Notes: generated by a model not told the origin, from the sequence alone. Shown: positions 45,926 to 55,643, counted from the stretch's first letter. The stretch is DNA of 64,000 nucleotides from Terriglobus sp. RCC_193 (GCF_041355105.1 NZ_JBFUPK010000004.1:123296-187295); one strand, 5' to 3'. Numbers and translations: made by a program.

Positions 45926-47200
45926 TCAAACAAATACGTCCTGCGCATGGCGCAGGATCTCTGCGGCCCACGCCTGCGACTCCAGCAAAAACTCCGCTGC
46001 TCTTGCTTCCGGCAGATGCAGGATGGCTGCGGAGCGTTCCATCTGGCCCCAGAGTCCTCGTTCACAACCCTCCGCCAGCTCCAGTAAGCGGCGATAGAGG
46101 TTGTCCGCGCCATCCAGCGCAGCAGACATCTCCTCCGTCATACGCAGCATCTGGTTGGCCTCTTCCCCTGTGATCTGCAGCGTCTTGCGCACCACGCTCA
46201 TCATGCCAAACAGGTACATCTCTCCCGCTTCCATGCCCATCGCAACGCCCAGCAATTCACACAGCCGCGCGCGCTGCAGAATGAACCGAATCGGCTCCAG
46301 CGAGGTGCCACCAGAGAACTCCGTCGCCAGCGCCAGCGTAGCCAGCCGTCGGAACTGCTCTTCGCCAATCATGGCCAGCGCACTGTCCAGACTTTTCACC
46401 GGCTGTCGCAACCCCAGCGCCGCGGAATTCGCCACACGCAACACGCGATACGAAATCGAAGGTTCTTCCTTCAGCAGTTGCAGAATCCTCGTCCGATCCA
46501 TCTCCGCCTGGCTCAGCTCCGCCAGAAAACGCAGCTTGTTGACCACTGCTGTCAGTGAAGGCCGCGCCATCACCACAGGCCGCATAAAGAAGTACCCCTG
46601 GAACAGATGAAATCCTTCATCCATCGCCTGTTGCACTTCTGCTTCCGTCTCCACCTTCTCCGCCACAAAACGGATGTTGTGATACTTCAGCCGATACATC
46701 AATCGGATGCGCTCTCTCGCGGTACTCGTGCGAAAGTCCAGCTTGATGTAGTTCGCAAAGGGAATCAGGTGCTCCCACTTTTCCGTGAAGTCAAAGTCAT
46801 CCAGTGCAATGCCGTAACCCATCATGCTCAACTCCCGGCACGCATAAATGAATTCGGTATCGACCTCGGAATCTTCCAGCACTTCCAGCACCGTTCCATG
46901 CGGCAGCACAGCAGGCATGCGGTTCAGCATCAGCGCGCGCGTACAGTTCACAAACGGAATCGACTCACCCACAATCGAGTCCAGCCCAAAGCTCACCGCG
47001 TTATCCAGAATCTGTCGCGACGCCGCCTCGCCATCTGCGCAGAAGCTGTTCTCCCATCCAGAACGAAACAGCAACTCATAGCCAAACGTACGACGCATCC
47101 GGTCCACAATCGGCTGACGCGCCACAAATCGGCAAAACCCGCCCGCCGGTAGCGGCGCCTTCTGTTGTTCTCCCACCCACTGTGAACGAAATGACATCAA
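45926..47200 (-). CDS. EAL/HDOD regulatory protein (YuxH type) with degenerate EAL
   Basis: A 424-residue protein. Residues 20-215 are an EAL-like domain: FVARQPIVDRMRRTFGYELL opens it with YELL where EAL is usual; ALDDFDF, EKVET and FQGYFFMRP mark later strands. Residues 220-400 are an HDOD domain (EEPSISYRVLRVANSAALG, LAMIGEEQFRRLATLAL). This YuxH-type architecture is known to act in c-di-GMP or stress signalling, often by binding rather than hydrolysis. The loss of the EAL Ala and the altered catalytic loops suggest little phosphodiesterase activity. It lies just upstream of the monooxygenase on the same strand. Confidence 0.85.
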   Translation of the reverse strand: MMSFRSQWVGEQQKAPLPAGGFCRFVARQPIVDRMRRTFGYELLFRSGWENSFCADGEAASRQILDNAVSFGLDSIVGESIPFVNCTRALMLNRMPAVLPHGTVLEVLEDSEVDTEFIYACRELSMMGYGIALDDFDFTEKWEHLIPFANYIKLDFRTSTARERIRLMYRLKYHNIRFVAEKVETEAEVQQAMDEGFHLFQGYFFMRPVVMARPSLTAVVNKLRFLAELSQAEMDRTRILQLLKEEPSISYRVLRVANSAALGLRQPVKSLDSALAMIGEEQFRRLATLALATEFSGGTSLEPIRFILQRARLCELLGVAMGMEAGEMYLFGMMSVVRKTLQITGEEANQMLRMTEEMSAALDGADNLYRRLLELAEGCERGLWGQMERSAAILHLPEARAAEFLLESQAWAAEILRHAQDVFV

Positions 47201-47254
47201 CGTTCCTATCGGCAGCCATCCGCGATTGCTTCACTATCAATTTCTTTGTGCCCT

Positions 47255-48148
47255 TCACGCTTCCTGCAAAGCAGGTTTCGGTGCTGGCCGCCGATTCAGC
47301 AGCACCAGTCCCAGTACCACCACGACCGCACCCACATAGGCAATCGGAGCAATCGACTCATGCGCCACCGCTCCCCACAAAATGCCCCACAGCGGCAGCA
47401 GATACGTTACGGCAACCACCTGCGTTGCAGAAACATGCGCCAGCAGGTGGTAGTACAGCAGGTAAGCAACACCGCTTCCCGCCAATCCCAGCACCAGAAC
47501 AGCCAGCACAGAACTAAGAGGAATCTGTGCCGGATGCGGCCCCATCAGTGCCACCGGCGTCAGCATCAGTGCCGACAGCGAAAGCTGCGTCGTTGCCAGC
47601 CCAATCGGATCCAGCCCCTGCAGCTTCGCCTTGGCAATCACCGTCGCAATCGCATATCCCAGCGCACCCACGGCAATCACCGCCGCGCCCAACAGCTGTT
47701 CATGTCCCGTTCCGCCAGCATTGTCCGAGTGTTGCGATGTCACCACCACCGCCACACCTGCAAATCCAAGCAGCACGCCGACGATCGTGTGCATCTGCGC
47801 GCGCGTCTTCGTCACGGCCAACGACAGCAGCAGCGTCCAGATTGGCGTGGTGCCATTAATCACCGCAGCCACACTGCTCGGAACAACACGTTCTCCCCAC
47901 GCAAAGCAGAAGAAGGGAAGCGCGTTATTCGTCAGCGCCACCAGGAACAGCCAGAAAAACAAACGACGTGGCGGCAGCTTCTTACGAGCAAGCAGCAACA
48001 CTACCCACAGAAACGCGGCGCCCGTTGCACTGCGCAACAAACCCACCCACACTGGCGGAAAGGCAACATCCGCAATGCGGATCATCAGAAATGAAATTCC
48101 CCACACAGCGGAAAGCAGCAACAGTTGGGCCACATAGCGTGTCTTCAT
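47255..48148 (-). CDS. DMT (EamA) family transporter
   Basis: About 297 residues with ten predicted membrane segments in two EamA repeats. The first repeat starts LLLLSAVWGISFLMIRIA and ends with the GERVVPSSVAAVINGTTPIW region; the second ends with PLWGILWGAVAHE. These features fit drug/metabolite exporters, typically for amino acids or purines; the substrate is unknown. I chose the ATG at 48148 because it gives the usual short N-terminus; an ATG at 48175 is possible. The adjacent LysR gene is divergent and probably controls this exporter. Confidence 0.85.
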   Translation of the reverse strand: MKTRYVAQLLLLSAVWGISFLMIRIADVAFPPVWVGLLRSATGAAFLWVVLLLARKKLPPRRLFFWLFLVALTNNALPFFCFAWGERVVPSSVAAVINGTTPIWTLLLSLAVTKTRAQMHTIVGVLLGFAGVAVVVTSQHSDNAGGTGHEQLLGAAVIAVGALGYAIATVIAKAKLQGLDPIGLATTQLSLSALMLTPVALMGPHPAQIPLSSVLAVLVLGLAGSGVAYLLYYHLLAHVSATQVVAVTYLLPLWGILWGAVAHESIAPIAYVGAVVVVLGLVLLNRRPAPKPALQEA

Positions 48149-48218
48149 GACAAAAGCTTCGCCTCTTCCTGCCATCGTGTCCAATGAATTGATATGATCG
48201 GTTGCATCGGAAATAACG

Positions 48219-49151
48219 ATGGAAAATCTTCTCGATCTTCGGCAGGTTCGGACTTTTGTAGAGGTGGCCTGCACACGCAGCTTCACCCGCGCTGCGGCTC
48301 AACTTCACTATGCGCAGTCCAGTGTAACGGCGCAGGTGCAGGCGCTTGAGTCCGATCTTGGTCTACCGTTGTTCAATCGTCTCGGCCGCCAGGTGGAGTT
48401 AACAGACGCAGGCCGCCAGTTTCTCATCCACGCGGAAAAGCTCATCTGCACAGCAGAACAGGCGCGTCTCTCCGTCCAGAAGGACGATCGTATCGTTGGC
48501 CCTCTCGTCGTCAGCGCAGCGGAAAGTCTGCTGACGTATCGCATGCCGGAGTTGCTGCGTGTCTTTCAGGCCACCTATCCGGATGTGCGCCTCACCCTTC
48601 ATGCCGATCTCTCCTGTGCCACCAGTACCGTTCAGGAACCCGGCGTTGATTTAGGCATCTCCATCGACGAGCCCATCCAGTCGCCGTCTCTCCTCGTGCA
48701 GAAACTACGCAGGGAGCGCGTGCTCGCACTCGTCGCCGCAGAGCATCCTCTCGCAAAGAAAAAGAAGCTCACCGCCTCAGACATTGCACAGGAGCAGATA
48801 CTCCTCACCGAACGCTCCTGCAGCTATCGCGCCGTCTTCGAACGCGCCATGTCGCAGGACGGTGGCCGCGTAAACCGCGTACTTGAATTCGCAAGTGTTG
48901 AAGCGCTGAAGCAATGCGCCATGGTCCGCATGGGCGTTGCCGTACTCCCGGAATTAGTCGTTGCTGCAGAACTGCAACGAGGTTCACTGGTAGCACTGGC
49001 ATGGCCCCCAAAACCGGTCTACGTCTACACGCAATTGGTACGGCACCGCGATAAGTGGTTCTCTCCGGTAATGCAGGCCTTCTGGACCATGGCGCAACAG
49101 TTGATCGAAAACCCTGCCAAATCCCGCAGAGAATCAACTCCAACAAAATAA
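48219..49151 (+). CDS. LysR family transcriptional regulator
   Basis: A 310-residue protein with an N-terminal winged helix-turn-helix (LLDLRQVRTFVEVACTRSF, AAAQLHYAQSSVTAQVQALE) and a periplasmic-binding-like effector domain from about residue 90 (GPLVVSAAESLLTYRMPELL). LysR regulators usually control a divergent gene; here the DMT exporter starts about 70 bases away. The effector is not predictable. The 3' end is followed by a copy of a dispersed repeat before the AraC gene. Confidence 0.92.
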   Translation: MENLLDLRQVRTFVEVACTRSFTRAAAQLHYAQSSVTAQVQALESDLGLPLFNRLGRQVELTDAGRQFLIHAEKLICTAEQARLSVQKDDRIVGPLVVSAAESLLTYRMPELLRVFQATYPDVRLTLHADLSCATSTVQEPGVDLGISIDEPIQSPSLLVQKLRRERVLALVAAEHPLAKKKKLTASDIAQEQILLTERSCSYRAVFERAMSQDGGRVNRVLEFASVEALKQCAMVRMGVAVLPELVVAAELQRGSLVALAWPPKPVYVYTQLVRHRDKWFSPVMQAFWTMAQQLIENPAKSRRESTPTK

Positions 49152-49164
49152 GCGATAGAGACCT

Positions 49165-49200
49165 GTCCGGGTGCCCCAGGTTCGCGAAGCTAACCTGGGT
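49165..49200. repeat. Dispersed palindrome, second copy
   Basis: GTCCGGGTGCCCCAGGTTCG and onward to AACCTGGGT; the same unit with one base less lies at 31601-31635. CCAGGTT/AACCTGG form a 7-base hairpin around CGCGAAGCT. Confidence 0.8.
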
Positions 49201-49303
49201 TATCGCGCAAAGCGCGATCCTCACGTCTCGCATGCCAGCTTACAAAGGCAGGCAAGATCAAATTAACGAGTCGCCGCTCGGAGGCCGCTCATCCAAAACA
49301 GCG

Positions 49304-50113
49304 ATGAGCGAGATGCGTTATTTCGTCCACCAACCAGGCGGCGTTCTCCGCCGCTATGTGCGCGAAATCCTGTACGTCCACTCAGAGCATCCCCGGGTTC
49401 AGGTTCTGCTGCCGGAGACCACGCTCACTCTCGTCTTGCGGCAGTCTGGTTTTGCATCGATGCAAAACGAGGCACTTCCCAACGCAATTATCTCGGGCCT
49501 GCAACAACGAACCCGCTTCATTGAGCACGCGGCGAACTCCTCGCTGGTGATCGTTCGATTCACTGAGGTTGGCGCACCGGCAATACTGCATGATCGCGCA
49601 GACCTTCTCTACAACCAGACGGCATCACTTGATTCCGTCCTGCCACGGCGAGAGATCGACCATATCCAGAACGTTCTTACCAGTACCCGCAAGCAGCAAC
49701 AGCACTTCATGGCGGTAGAACGCTTTCTCGTCAGTCGTATCCGCACACGGAACGGAATCGTTCAGCAGGGTGTCTCTCCCCAGATCGAGGCGGCCGCGCA
49801 GAGGATCCGCAGTACGCAAGGCCGGTCTTCCATCGCCGCAATCGCGCGTCATGCCGCCATGAGCCAAAGCGCACTGGAACGGCATTTTCGTGCTGTGGTC
49901 GGCACAACCCCGAAGAAGCTCAGCCGGTTGGCACGTTTGCAGCATGTCTGCAGACTCTGGGACAAAGGAAAGTCTCTTACAGAGATTTCCTTTGAAGCCG
50001 GCTACTGCGATCAATCGCACATGGTGCGCGATTTCCGGCTCTTCACCGGTACATCACCGGAGGAGTTTTTTCGCGAAGCGCCTTCACACAATCTGCCGAT
50101 TTTTTCCAATTAG
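49304..50113 (+). CDS. AraC family transcriptional regulator
   Basis: About 269 residues from the ATG at 49304 (a second ATG is at 49313); the frame is open further up but overlaps lysR and a repeat. The N-terminal half (FVHQPGGVLRRYVREILYV) resembles the ligand-sensing part of regulators with DUF6597-type domains. The C-terminal domain has two helix-turn-helix motifs: SSIAAIARHAAMSQSALERH and SLTEISFEAGYCDQSHMVRD with the family end FTGTSPEEFFRE. It likely controls the small genes that follow on the same strand. Confidence 0.88.
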   Translation: MSEMRYFVHQPGGVLRRYVREILYVHSEHPRVQVLLPETTLTLVLRQSGFASMQNEALPNAIISGLQQRTRFIEHAANSSLVIVRFTEVGAPAILHDRADLLYNQTASLDSVLPRREIDHIQNVLTSTRKQQQHFMAVERFLVSRIRTRNGIVQQGVSPQIEAAAQRIRSTQGRSSIAAIARHAAMSQSALERHFRAVVGTTPKKLSRLARLQHVCRLWDKGKSLTEISFEAGYCDQSHMVRDFRLFTGTSPEEFFREAPSHNLPIFSN

Positions 50114-50143
50114 CGACCCTCCTTCCTTGGCTACCTTCGAGGA

Positions 50144-50632
50144 ATGAGACTCCCTCTCTTCCGGACGGCCCGCATCTCCATCCGCTATGGAGTGGCATGT
50201 CTGTACCCGCTTGTGCTGCTCGCCTGCTTTGCCATTCTTTGTCAAACCGCTCGCGCTCAGATAACCAGCTCCAAGGAGAAACCGATGAAGCACTATGCCC
50301 TGATCTTCTATTCCACACGCACGCTCACTCACGAAGAGCAGAAGCAGCGTCCAGTTGATATCGCAGGTTGGGTCAAACAGGTTACGGATATGGGGATTAC
50401 GCTCGACCCGCGAAATTTTGGAGAGGTCGAAGCTGACTTCTCCGCACCGGGGAGTGAGTCTGGCCCCGGTAATGGGTCAAGTGATCTCGTGATGGTCACA
50501 ATTGTTTTCTTTGACTCAGCGGACCCGGATCAGGCTGTCAACATTGCACGGATGCATCCTGGCCCGCGCTACGGCGTCGCCGTCAAACTGCGCGAATGGA
50601 CTCCACCCCGGCAGACTTTGGCAACGCAATGA
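50144..50632 (+). CDS. YCII-like domain protein with optional signal peptide
   Basis: A 162-residue reading from the ATG at 50144 gives a signal-like N-terminus (YPLVLLACFAILCQTARAQ, cleavage near residue 39) and then a YCII/DGPF-like alpha-beta domain: MKHYALIFYSTRTLTHEEQ and NIARMHPGPRYGVAVKLREW. A second ATG at 50285 has AAGGAG 7 bases upstream and would give a 115-residue cytoplasmic form. YCII-like domains are found in small enzymes or regulators with unclear substrates. It follows the AraC regulator by 30 bases and is likely cotranscribed. Confidence 0.7.
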   Translation: MRLPLFRTARISIRYGVACLYPLVLLACFAILCQTARAQITSSKEKPMKHYALIFYSTRTLTHEEQKQRPVDIAGWVKQVTDMGITLDPRNFGEVEADFSAPGSESGPGNGSSDLVMVTIVFFDSADPDQAVNIARMHPGPRYGVAVKLREWTPPRQTLATQ

Positions 50633-50719
50633 ACGAATGTGGCCTTATTGCCTGCGAAGCAATGCATTCATCGCAGAATGCCGACTGAAGCATGACGGCG
50701 GGATGGAAAGGAATGATCG

Positions 50720-51346
50720 ATGAAGCTGATAGTTCTGGGTGCCACGGGTGGCATCGGAGTTGAAATTGTTCGGCAGGCAATGGAGCGTGGTCATTCCATC
50801 ACAGCCTTTGTCCGCACGTCTGGGCAACTCAGCACGCTTGCCGGGCGCATTCAACTCATTCAAGGCAACGTGATGGATGCTACGGAACTTGGCAGAGCAC
50901 TGGAAGGCCACGACGGAGTCCTGTCGGCGTTCGGACCTCGCCTGCCTTTGTCGAAGGAAGATGCCGACCTGTTGGAACGCTTCGCCACAACGTTGACGAA
51001 CGCGATGCTGCGAACAACAGTAAGGCGCGCGGTCATCGTATCGACAGCATTTCTATTCAAGGATTCCATCATTCCGCCCACCTATTTGTTTGGCCGTCTG
51101 TTCTTTCCCAGTGTTGTTGCCGATGCCGCGGCGATGGAGCGGATTGTGATAGCGAGTGGACTTGACTGGACCCTGGTGCGTCCACCGCAGCTCACTGACA
51201 AACCGCAGACAGGGCGGTATCGCGTGCGGGAAGAACATCTACCCGCCTTCGGTTTCAAGATCGCGCGTGCTGACGTTGCAGATTTTATGATCCAGTGCGT
51301 TGAGAACCATGCGTCGAGTCGCAAGATCGTTGGCTTGAGTAACTGA
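50720..51346 (+). CDS. NAD(P)-binding SDR-like protein (NmrA/YwnB type)
   Basis: A 208-residue atypical short-chain dehydrogenase with the nucleotide loop MKLIVLGATGGIGVEIVRQA at the start, then GNVMDATELGRALEGHDGVL and the late segment LDWTLVRPPQL common in NAD(P)H-binding flavin-reductase-like and NmrA-like proteins. No catalytic YxxxK is obvious. It may be a redox sensor or small-molecule reductase. It lies 87 bases after the YCII-like gene and 52 bases before the membrane protein, in the group behind the AraC regulator. Confidence 0.85.
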   Translation: MKLIVLGATGGIGVEIVRQAMERGHSITAFVRTSGQLSTLAGRIQLIQGNVMDATELGRALEGHDGVLSAFGPRLPLSKEDADLLERFATTLTNAMLRTTVRRAVIVSTAFLFKDSIIPPTYLFGRLFFPSVVADAAAMERIVIASGLDWTLVRPPQLTDKPQTGRYRVREEHLPAFGFKIARADVADFMIQCVENHASSRKIVGLSN

Positions 51347-51398
51347 CCAAAGCGCAACTTGGACAGCGCATATCGCCACTTCAGATTGAGGTTGAATC

Positions 51399-51953
51399 AT
51401 GACGATCTATACGGGCGTTCTCTTTGTTCACACGATAGCCGTCCTTGTTCTCACAGCGGGCCTGACGGTGGAAGCATGGATGCTCTTTCAACTCAGACGA
51501 GCTTCGAACTCAGCCGAAGTTCGCTCGTGGACGGCTCCGGTTCCGGTGCTCACCGCGGCCAGCATAGGTTCCCTGGTGATGGTGTATGTCACGGGAGCCT
51601 ATCTGACAGAAAGCTTGAGGGCATGGGAACTCGCCTGGCCCAGATTCGCGGTGCTGGAAATTATCTTGTTTGCAGGTTTGGGCGCGCTGACAGGAAGGCG
51701 GCTACGCGCAATCCGAAGACTTTGCAACAGCGTGGCAGAAAAGGAATCCGCGCTGAAGACCAGGTTACGAAGTCCCCTGCTGAAAATTCTGTTGAACATC
51801 CGTATTTGGATTGTTATCGGAACACTTTTGCTGATGGCAGCCAAGCCAGGATTCAGTGAATCACTGAGCATTGTGGTGGCATCGGTCTTACTCGGATGGG
51901 TTTCTTCGCTGGTAACGTTCAGGCGATGGGGAGCAGGCTTTACTGATGTGTGA
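51399..51953 (+). CDS. four-segment membrane protein, DUF2269-like
   Basis: A 184-residue protein with four to five hydrophobic segments (residues 5-27, 48-70, 82-97, 127-143, 150-170) and basic loops. The pattern resembles the DUF2269 group of small integral membrane proteins, but this is only a topology match. No known motif is seen. It is the last gene of the AraC-led group and is followed by a hairpin at 52097-52120. Confidence 0.6.
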   Translation: MTIYTGVLFVHTIAVLVLTAGLTVEAWMLFQLRRASNSAEVRSWTAPVPVLTAASIGSLVMVYVTGAYLTESLRAWELAWPRFAVLEIILFAGLGALTGRRLRAIRRLCNSVAEKESALKTRLRSPLLKILLNIRIWIVIGTLLLMAAKPGFSESLSIVVASVLLGWVSSLVTFRRWGAGFTDV

Positions 51954-52096
51954 ACCGCTGCAACCAAAGGAAACGCCGAGCAACCAGGGCCGCACGAAAT
52001 CTGTCAAGCCCCTGAACGACTCAACCTAAACAAACCAAAAGAAATAGAGTTGGCATGTTACTTCTTGCGAATCGATAAAATGGAAATAGAAACAAA

Positions 52097-52120
52097 AGGG
52101 CCGCGCAGAAGCGCGGCCCT
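52097..52120. terminator. Two-way hairpin between the AraC group and guaB
   Basis: AGGGCCGCGC at 52097-52106 pairs perfectly with GCGCGGCCCT at 52111-52120; CTCTTTTA follows on the plus strand and CTTTTGTTTC on the minus strand. Confidence 0.8.
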
Positions 52121-52133
52121 AACTCTTTTAGGA

Positions 52134-52211
52134 AGACGATTTTGCCCTAAATCCAATGGGCAGACGATTTTAGCGGCACCGGCGCCGTAACCCCAATAGA
52201 AAGACGATTTT
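52134..52211. repeat. Three direct copies of AGACGATTTT
   Basis: Exact copies at 52134-52143, 52162-52171 and 52202-52211, spaced 28 and 40 bases; the second and third are followed by AG. They lie between two hairpins in the gap downstream of guaB. Confidence 0.7.
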
Positions 52212-52223
52212 AGAAAAACAAGG

Positions 52224-52241
52224 GGGAGGGGTACCCCTCCC
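52224..52241 (-). terminator. Terminator of guaB
   Basis: GGGAGGGGTACCCCTCCC is a perfect 18-base palindrome 4 bases after the guaB stop; CTTGTTTTTCTA follows on the minus strand. Confidence 0.8.
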
Positions 52242-52245
52242 TGCC

Positions 52246-53763
52246 CTACTCCACGTGATAGTTCGGTGCTTCCCGCGTGATGATCACGTCGTGCACATGC
52301 GACTCGCGCAATCCAGCGCCGGAAATACGCACAAACCGCGCATTCTCCTGCAATTCCGGGATCGACGAGCAGCCCAGATAGCCCATGCCGGAACGCAGGC
52401 CGCCCACAAGCTGGTAGACCATGTCACCTAGAGGCCCACGATAGGGAACGCGTCCCTCGATGCCCTCCGGTACGAACTTGTTCAGCCGGTTATTCGCGGT
52501 TGGTTCCGGAGCGGTCAGAGAAGGCTTCGGGCCTCCGCTGAGGTCGTCCTTGCCCTGGAAGTAGCGCTCGCCGGAACCCTGCGCCATGGCCGAAAGCGAT
52601 CCCATGCCGCGATACGCCTTGAAGCTGCGGCCCTGGTACAGAATCGTCTCGCCCGGAGATTCGTCCACACCGGCGAAGAGCGATCCAACCATGATGCAAC
52701 CAGCACCTGCGGCAATCGCCTTGGTGATATCGCCGGAATACTTGATACCGCCATCGGCAATCACGGTAATGCCACGTTCCTTGGCCGCACGATAAGCCTC
52801 GCTGATCGCGGTGATCTGCGGCATACCGGCGCCGGTGACCATGCGCGTGGTGCAGATGGAACCGGGACCAATGCCCACCTTCACGGCATCCGCGCCCGCA
52901 TCGATCAGGGCGATGCAGCCATCATAGGTGGCAATGTTACCTGCCAGCAGGTCCACATTAGGGAAGCGCCGCTTGCACTCGCGCACGGCTTCCAGCACGC
53001 GGCTGGAGTGGCCATGAGCGGAGTCGATGGCCAGAGCGTCCACGTTCTCCTCCACCAGTGCGGCCGCGCGCTCCAGGAAGTCGCCGGTAGCGCCAATGGC
53101 CCCCGCCACCCGCAGTCGTCCCTGCTCATCCTTGCAAGCATTCGGATATTTCAGCTTCTTCTGAATGTCCTTAACAGTGATCAGACCCTTCAACTCGTAG
53201 TTGTCATTGACCACCAGCAGCTTCTCCACGCGGTGCTGATGCAGAATGTGCTCTGCATCTTCCAGCGTGGTGCCCACCGGAACAGTGATCAGCTTCTCCT
53301 TCGTCATCACGTCGCTGACAGGAATGTCCGTGCGCGAGACGAAGCGGAGATCGCGGTTGGTCAGAATGCCGACCAGCTTCTTGTTCTTGGTAACCGGAAC
53401 ACCGCTGATCTTGTACTTGCGCATGACTTCCAGCGCGGCAGCGACGGGCGCTTCCGGCTCAATGGTCACAGGATCGACGATCATACCGCTCTCACTGCGC
53501 TTCACCTTGTCGATCTCGGCGGCCTGCTGCTCAATGGAGAGGTTACGATGCACCACGCCCATGCCACCGGCCTGCGCCATGGCAATAGCCAGCCGCGACT
53601 CGGTAACGGTGTCCATGGCGGCGGAAAGCAGAGGTGTATTCAGGGTGATACGGGAGGTAAGTCGGGTAGAGGTACTCACTTGGGTTGGCACCACATCCGA
53701 GAAGGCAGGTACCAGGAGGACGTCGTCAAACGTCAGGGCTTCGGGAATCGCGCTCAATAGCAT
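52246..53763 (-). CDS. guaB: IMP dehydrogenase
   Basis: A 505-residue protein. [16 protein letters not shown] opens the TIM barrel, a CBS pair ([20 protein letters not shown] and [18 protein letters not shown]) is inserted near residues 95-205, and the active-site loop [15 protein letters not shown] carries the catalytic Cys. The flap end has GRVPYRGP, and the Arg-Tyr pair region follows. GuaB oxidises IMP to XMP, the committed step to GMP. It is monocistronic with its own terminator; the membrane protein gene is divergent. Confidence 0.97.
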   Translation of the reverse strand: MLLSAIPEALTFDDVLLVPAFSDVVPTQVSTSTRLTSRITLNTPLLSAAMDTVTESRLAIAMAQAGGMGVVHRNLSIEQQAAEIDKVKRSESGMIVDPVTIEPEAPVAAALEVMRKYKISGVPVTKNKKLVGILTNRDLRFVSRTDIPVSDVMTKEKLITVPVGTTLEDAEHILHQHRVEKLLVVNDNYELKGLITVKDIQKKLKYPNACKDEQGRLRVAGAIGATGDFLERAAALVEENVDALAIDSAHGHSSRVLEAVRECKRRFPNVDLLAGNIATYDGCIALIDAGADAVKVGIGPGSICTTRMVTGAGMPQITAISEAYRAAKERGITVIADGGIKYSGDITKAIAAGAGCIMVGSLFAGVDESPGETILYQGRSFKAYRGMGSLSAMAQGSGERYFQGKDDLSGGPKPSLTAPEPTANNRLNKFVPEGIEGRVPYRGPLGDMVYQLVGGLRSGMGYLGCSSIPELQENARFVRISGAGLRESHVHDVIITREAPNYHVE

Positions 53764-53884
53764 AAAGTTCCATAGATTGTAGTCCTATTGCGTTGCGGCG
53801 CAACTGGCACACCCTCCTGGAGGAAGCCGGATACCGCGCAATCCTCCGCCGCAGGACCAGGGGAAAGCGCTGCCAAGTCAACCC

Positions 53885-55624
53885 ATGAACGGCCAGTTTG
53901 CGTCTCAGTGCAGAAACGCAAACGATCCCCCTCTTGGAGTTCCAACACGGATGATTAGGCATTGGCAGACTGGATCTGGCGGTTTACGCACTGTGGCGCT
54001 AGTACTTACCGTCGGAGTGATCATTCTTTGGGCCGTTATGTGGCACCTCGCGCCACAGACGTTCCGGTTTGACGATGCATGGATGTTTCTGCGGTACGCA
54101 GTGCGTGTGCGGGAAGGCCTGGGACTGAGCTGGAATCTGGATGGTGTTCACACCTACGGCATGACCAGCCTGCTGTGGCAGCTCGTGGTAATGGCCGGCA
54201 GCTTCCTGCCCATGCATCCGGGCCATCTGCTTTACACGCTCTCCTACGCCTTCTCCGGTGTGGCCCTGGTAACGGTCGCGGTGGCGGTCAGTCGCAACGC
54301 CCATGGCCCCCTCCGCTTCACACCCTACGCCTTCCTCCTCACCACCCTGCCGCTGGTGAACAACTCCATCTTTCAGTTCAACAGCCTGAATGGTATGGAA
54401 ACCATGTTGGCTGCGGCTCTCATTGCAGCGACAGCGGGACTTGCGGTTGCCCAGTCACGTGGTCAGGGTGGGATAACGGGAAGTGGCTGGTTGACCGGCA
54501 TTGTTGCGGCGCTCGCATATCTCACGCGGCCAGAGAGCGCATTGCCAATGGTAACGATGGTGATTCTGATCACCCGGTGGCGCAATCGGGAACAGCGTCT
54601 GTCTGCTTTCCGCGCTTTGGGTCTCATGCTCGGCCTGGCTATCGTTACCGCGGTGGGCTGCAAGTTCTACTTTGGCAGCTACGTTCCGCTCAGTTTCTAC
54701 CTGAAGTCGCAACACGCTTACCGTGGTTATGCGGCACGGTGGCATCCCGTCCTGATGGCATTCCAGTTCCTGCAGATGTTCTGGCCGTTTCTGGTTGCAA
54801 TGATCCTGTTCTGTCGGCGGGCCGATCGGCGCATGGTGGTGGCCATGCTTGGAGCGCTCGCGATCACGATGTCCTACCTCTGTGTGGTGACACAGATCAT
54901 GGGCGGTTCGGTCCGTTACTTTATCCCCTACTTTCCGCTTTGTGTTATCCCTGCGCTTCTGCTCGTGGATGAGAGATTGCAGGAAGGTAGATCGTTCCGG
55001 TCGATCCTTCAGGCACCCCAAGTGGTGGGCGCGGCGTTAGTATTTATCCTCGCCGTGGTCATTCCGCGGCAGGTTATCGATTGGCTGGAATGGTATGCGG
55101 AGCCCGCCCTGCGATATTCCGCGGTGGAGGCTGTCGTTGCCGATAAGCGTCCGCTTCCAGTAGTGAATTATTGGATATGCATCGAAGGTGTTGGCGACAT
55201 GGCAAACGCCATGCCCCCAGGCGGCATTGTGGCCTCAAGCGAAGTCGGGGAACTTGGTTATAGAGCTTTGAACCAGAATGTGATTGACCTGGCAGGTCTG
55301 AACGATACGGATATTGCATTGCACGGATTTCATCCGGATAGATTTCTGGACCGAAAGCCGGATCTGATCTGGCTCCCCCACGATGACTACACGTGGCAGC
55401 GGGGAATCCTCATCACATCGCCAAAGTTTCTAGCGGAGTATGACTTCTATGCGGGAGCGTTTGTCTATGGCATTGCTATCCGGAAAGACAGCCCAAATCA
55501 CGATGCGTTGACAGCTCATCTCTATGCTGTCTGGAACCAGTACTATCCCGGTACAAAGCCTCAGGACTACCTTGCACGTGGCGTGTCATGGGACCGGGAG
55601 GCTTCGATCCCGCCCGTGCGTTAG
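53885..55624 (+). CDS. multi-pass membrane glycosyltransferase-like protein (AftB/GT-C type)
   Basis: A 579-residue protein with about ten membrane segments. RFDDAWMFLRYAVRVREG near residue 60 has the Asp-Asp of GT-C enzymes, in the form seen in arabinofuranosyltransferase-like families, followed by HTYGMTSLLWQLVV. The C-terminal domain has SSEVGELGYRAL and VIDLAGLNDTDIA, a landmark of this group. It likely moves a sugar from a polyprenyl carrier to an envelope polymer. The ATG at 53951 (residue 23) would give the usual N-terminus; the ATG at 53885 is listed because neither has a clear ribosome-binding site. A short remnant with a similar end follows. Confidence 0.75.
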   Translation: MNGQFASQCRNANDPPLGVPTRMIRHWQTGSGGLRTVALVLTVGVIILWAVMWHLAPQTFRFDDAWMFLRYAVRVREGLGLSWNLDGVHTYGMTSLLWQLVVMAGSFLPMHPGHLLYTLSYAFSGVALVTVAVAVSRNAHGPLRFTPYAFLLTTLPLVNNSIFQFNSLNGMETMLAAALIAATAGLAVAQSRGQGGITGSGWLTGIVAALAYLTRPESALPMVTMVILITRWRNREQRLSAFRALGLMLGLAIVTAVGCKFYFGSYVPLSFYLKSQHAYRGYAARWHPVLMAFQFLQMFWPFLVAMILFCRRADRRMVVAMLGALAITMSYLCVVTQIMGGSVRYFIPYFPLCVIPALLLVDERLQEGRSFRSILQAPQVVGAALVFILAVVIPRQVIDWLEWYAEPALRYSAVEAVVADKRPLPVVNYWICIEGVGDMANAMPPGGIVASSEVGELGYRALNQNVIDLAGLNDTDIALHGFHPDRFLDRKPDLIWLPHDDYTWQRGILITSPKFLAEYDFYAGAFVYGIAIRKDSPNHDALTAHLYAVWNQYYPGTKPQDYLARGVSWDREASIPPVR

Positions 55625-55643
55625 CCCATCGGGTTATGAGCAG

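Noticed and set aside
49055..49303. Upstream part of the AraC frame
   Set aside because: It overlaps lysR and the dispersed palindrome; the protein domain begins after 49304.
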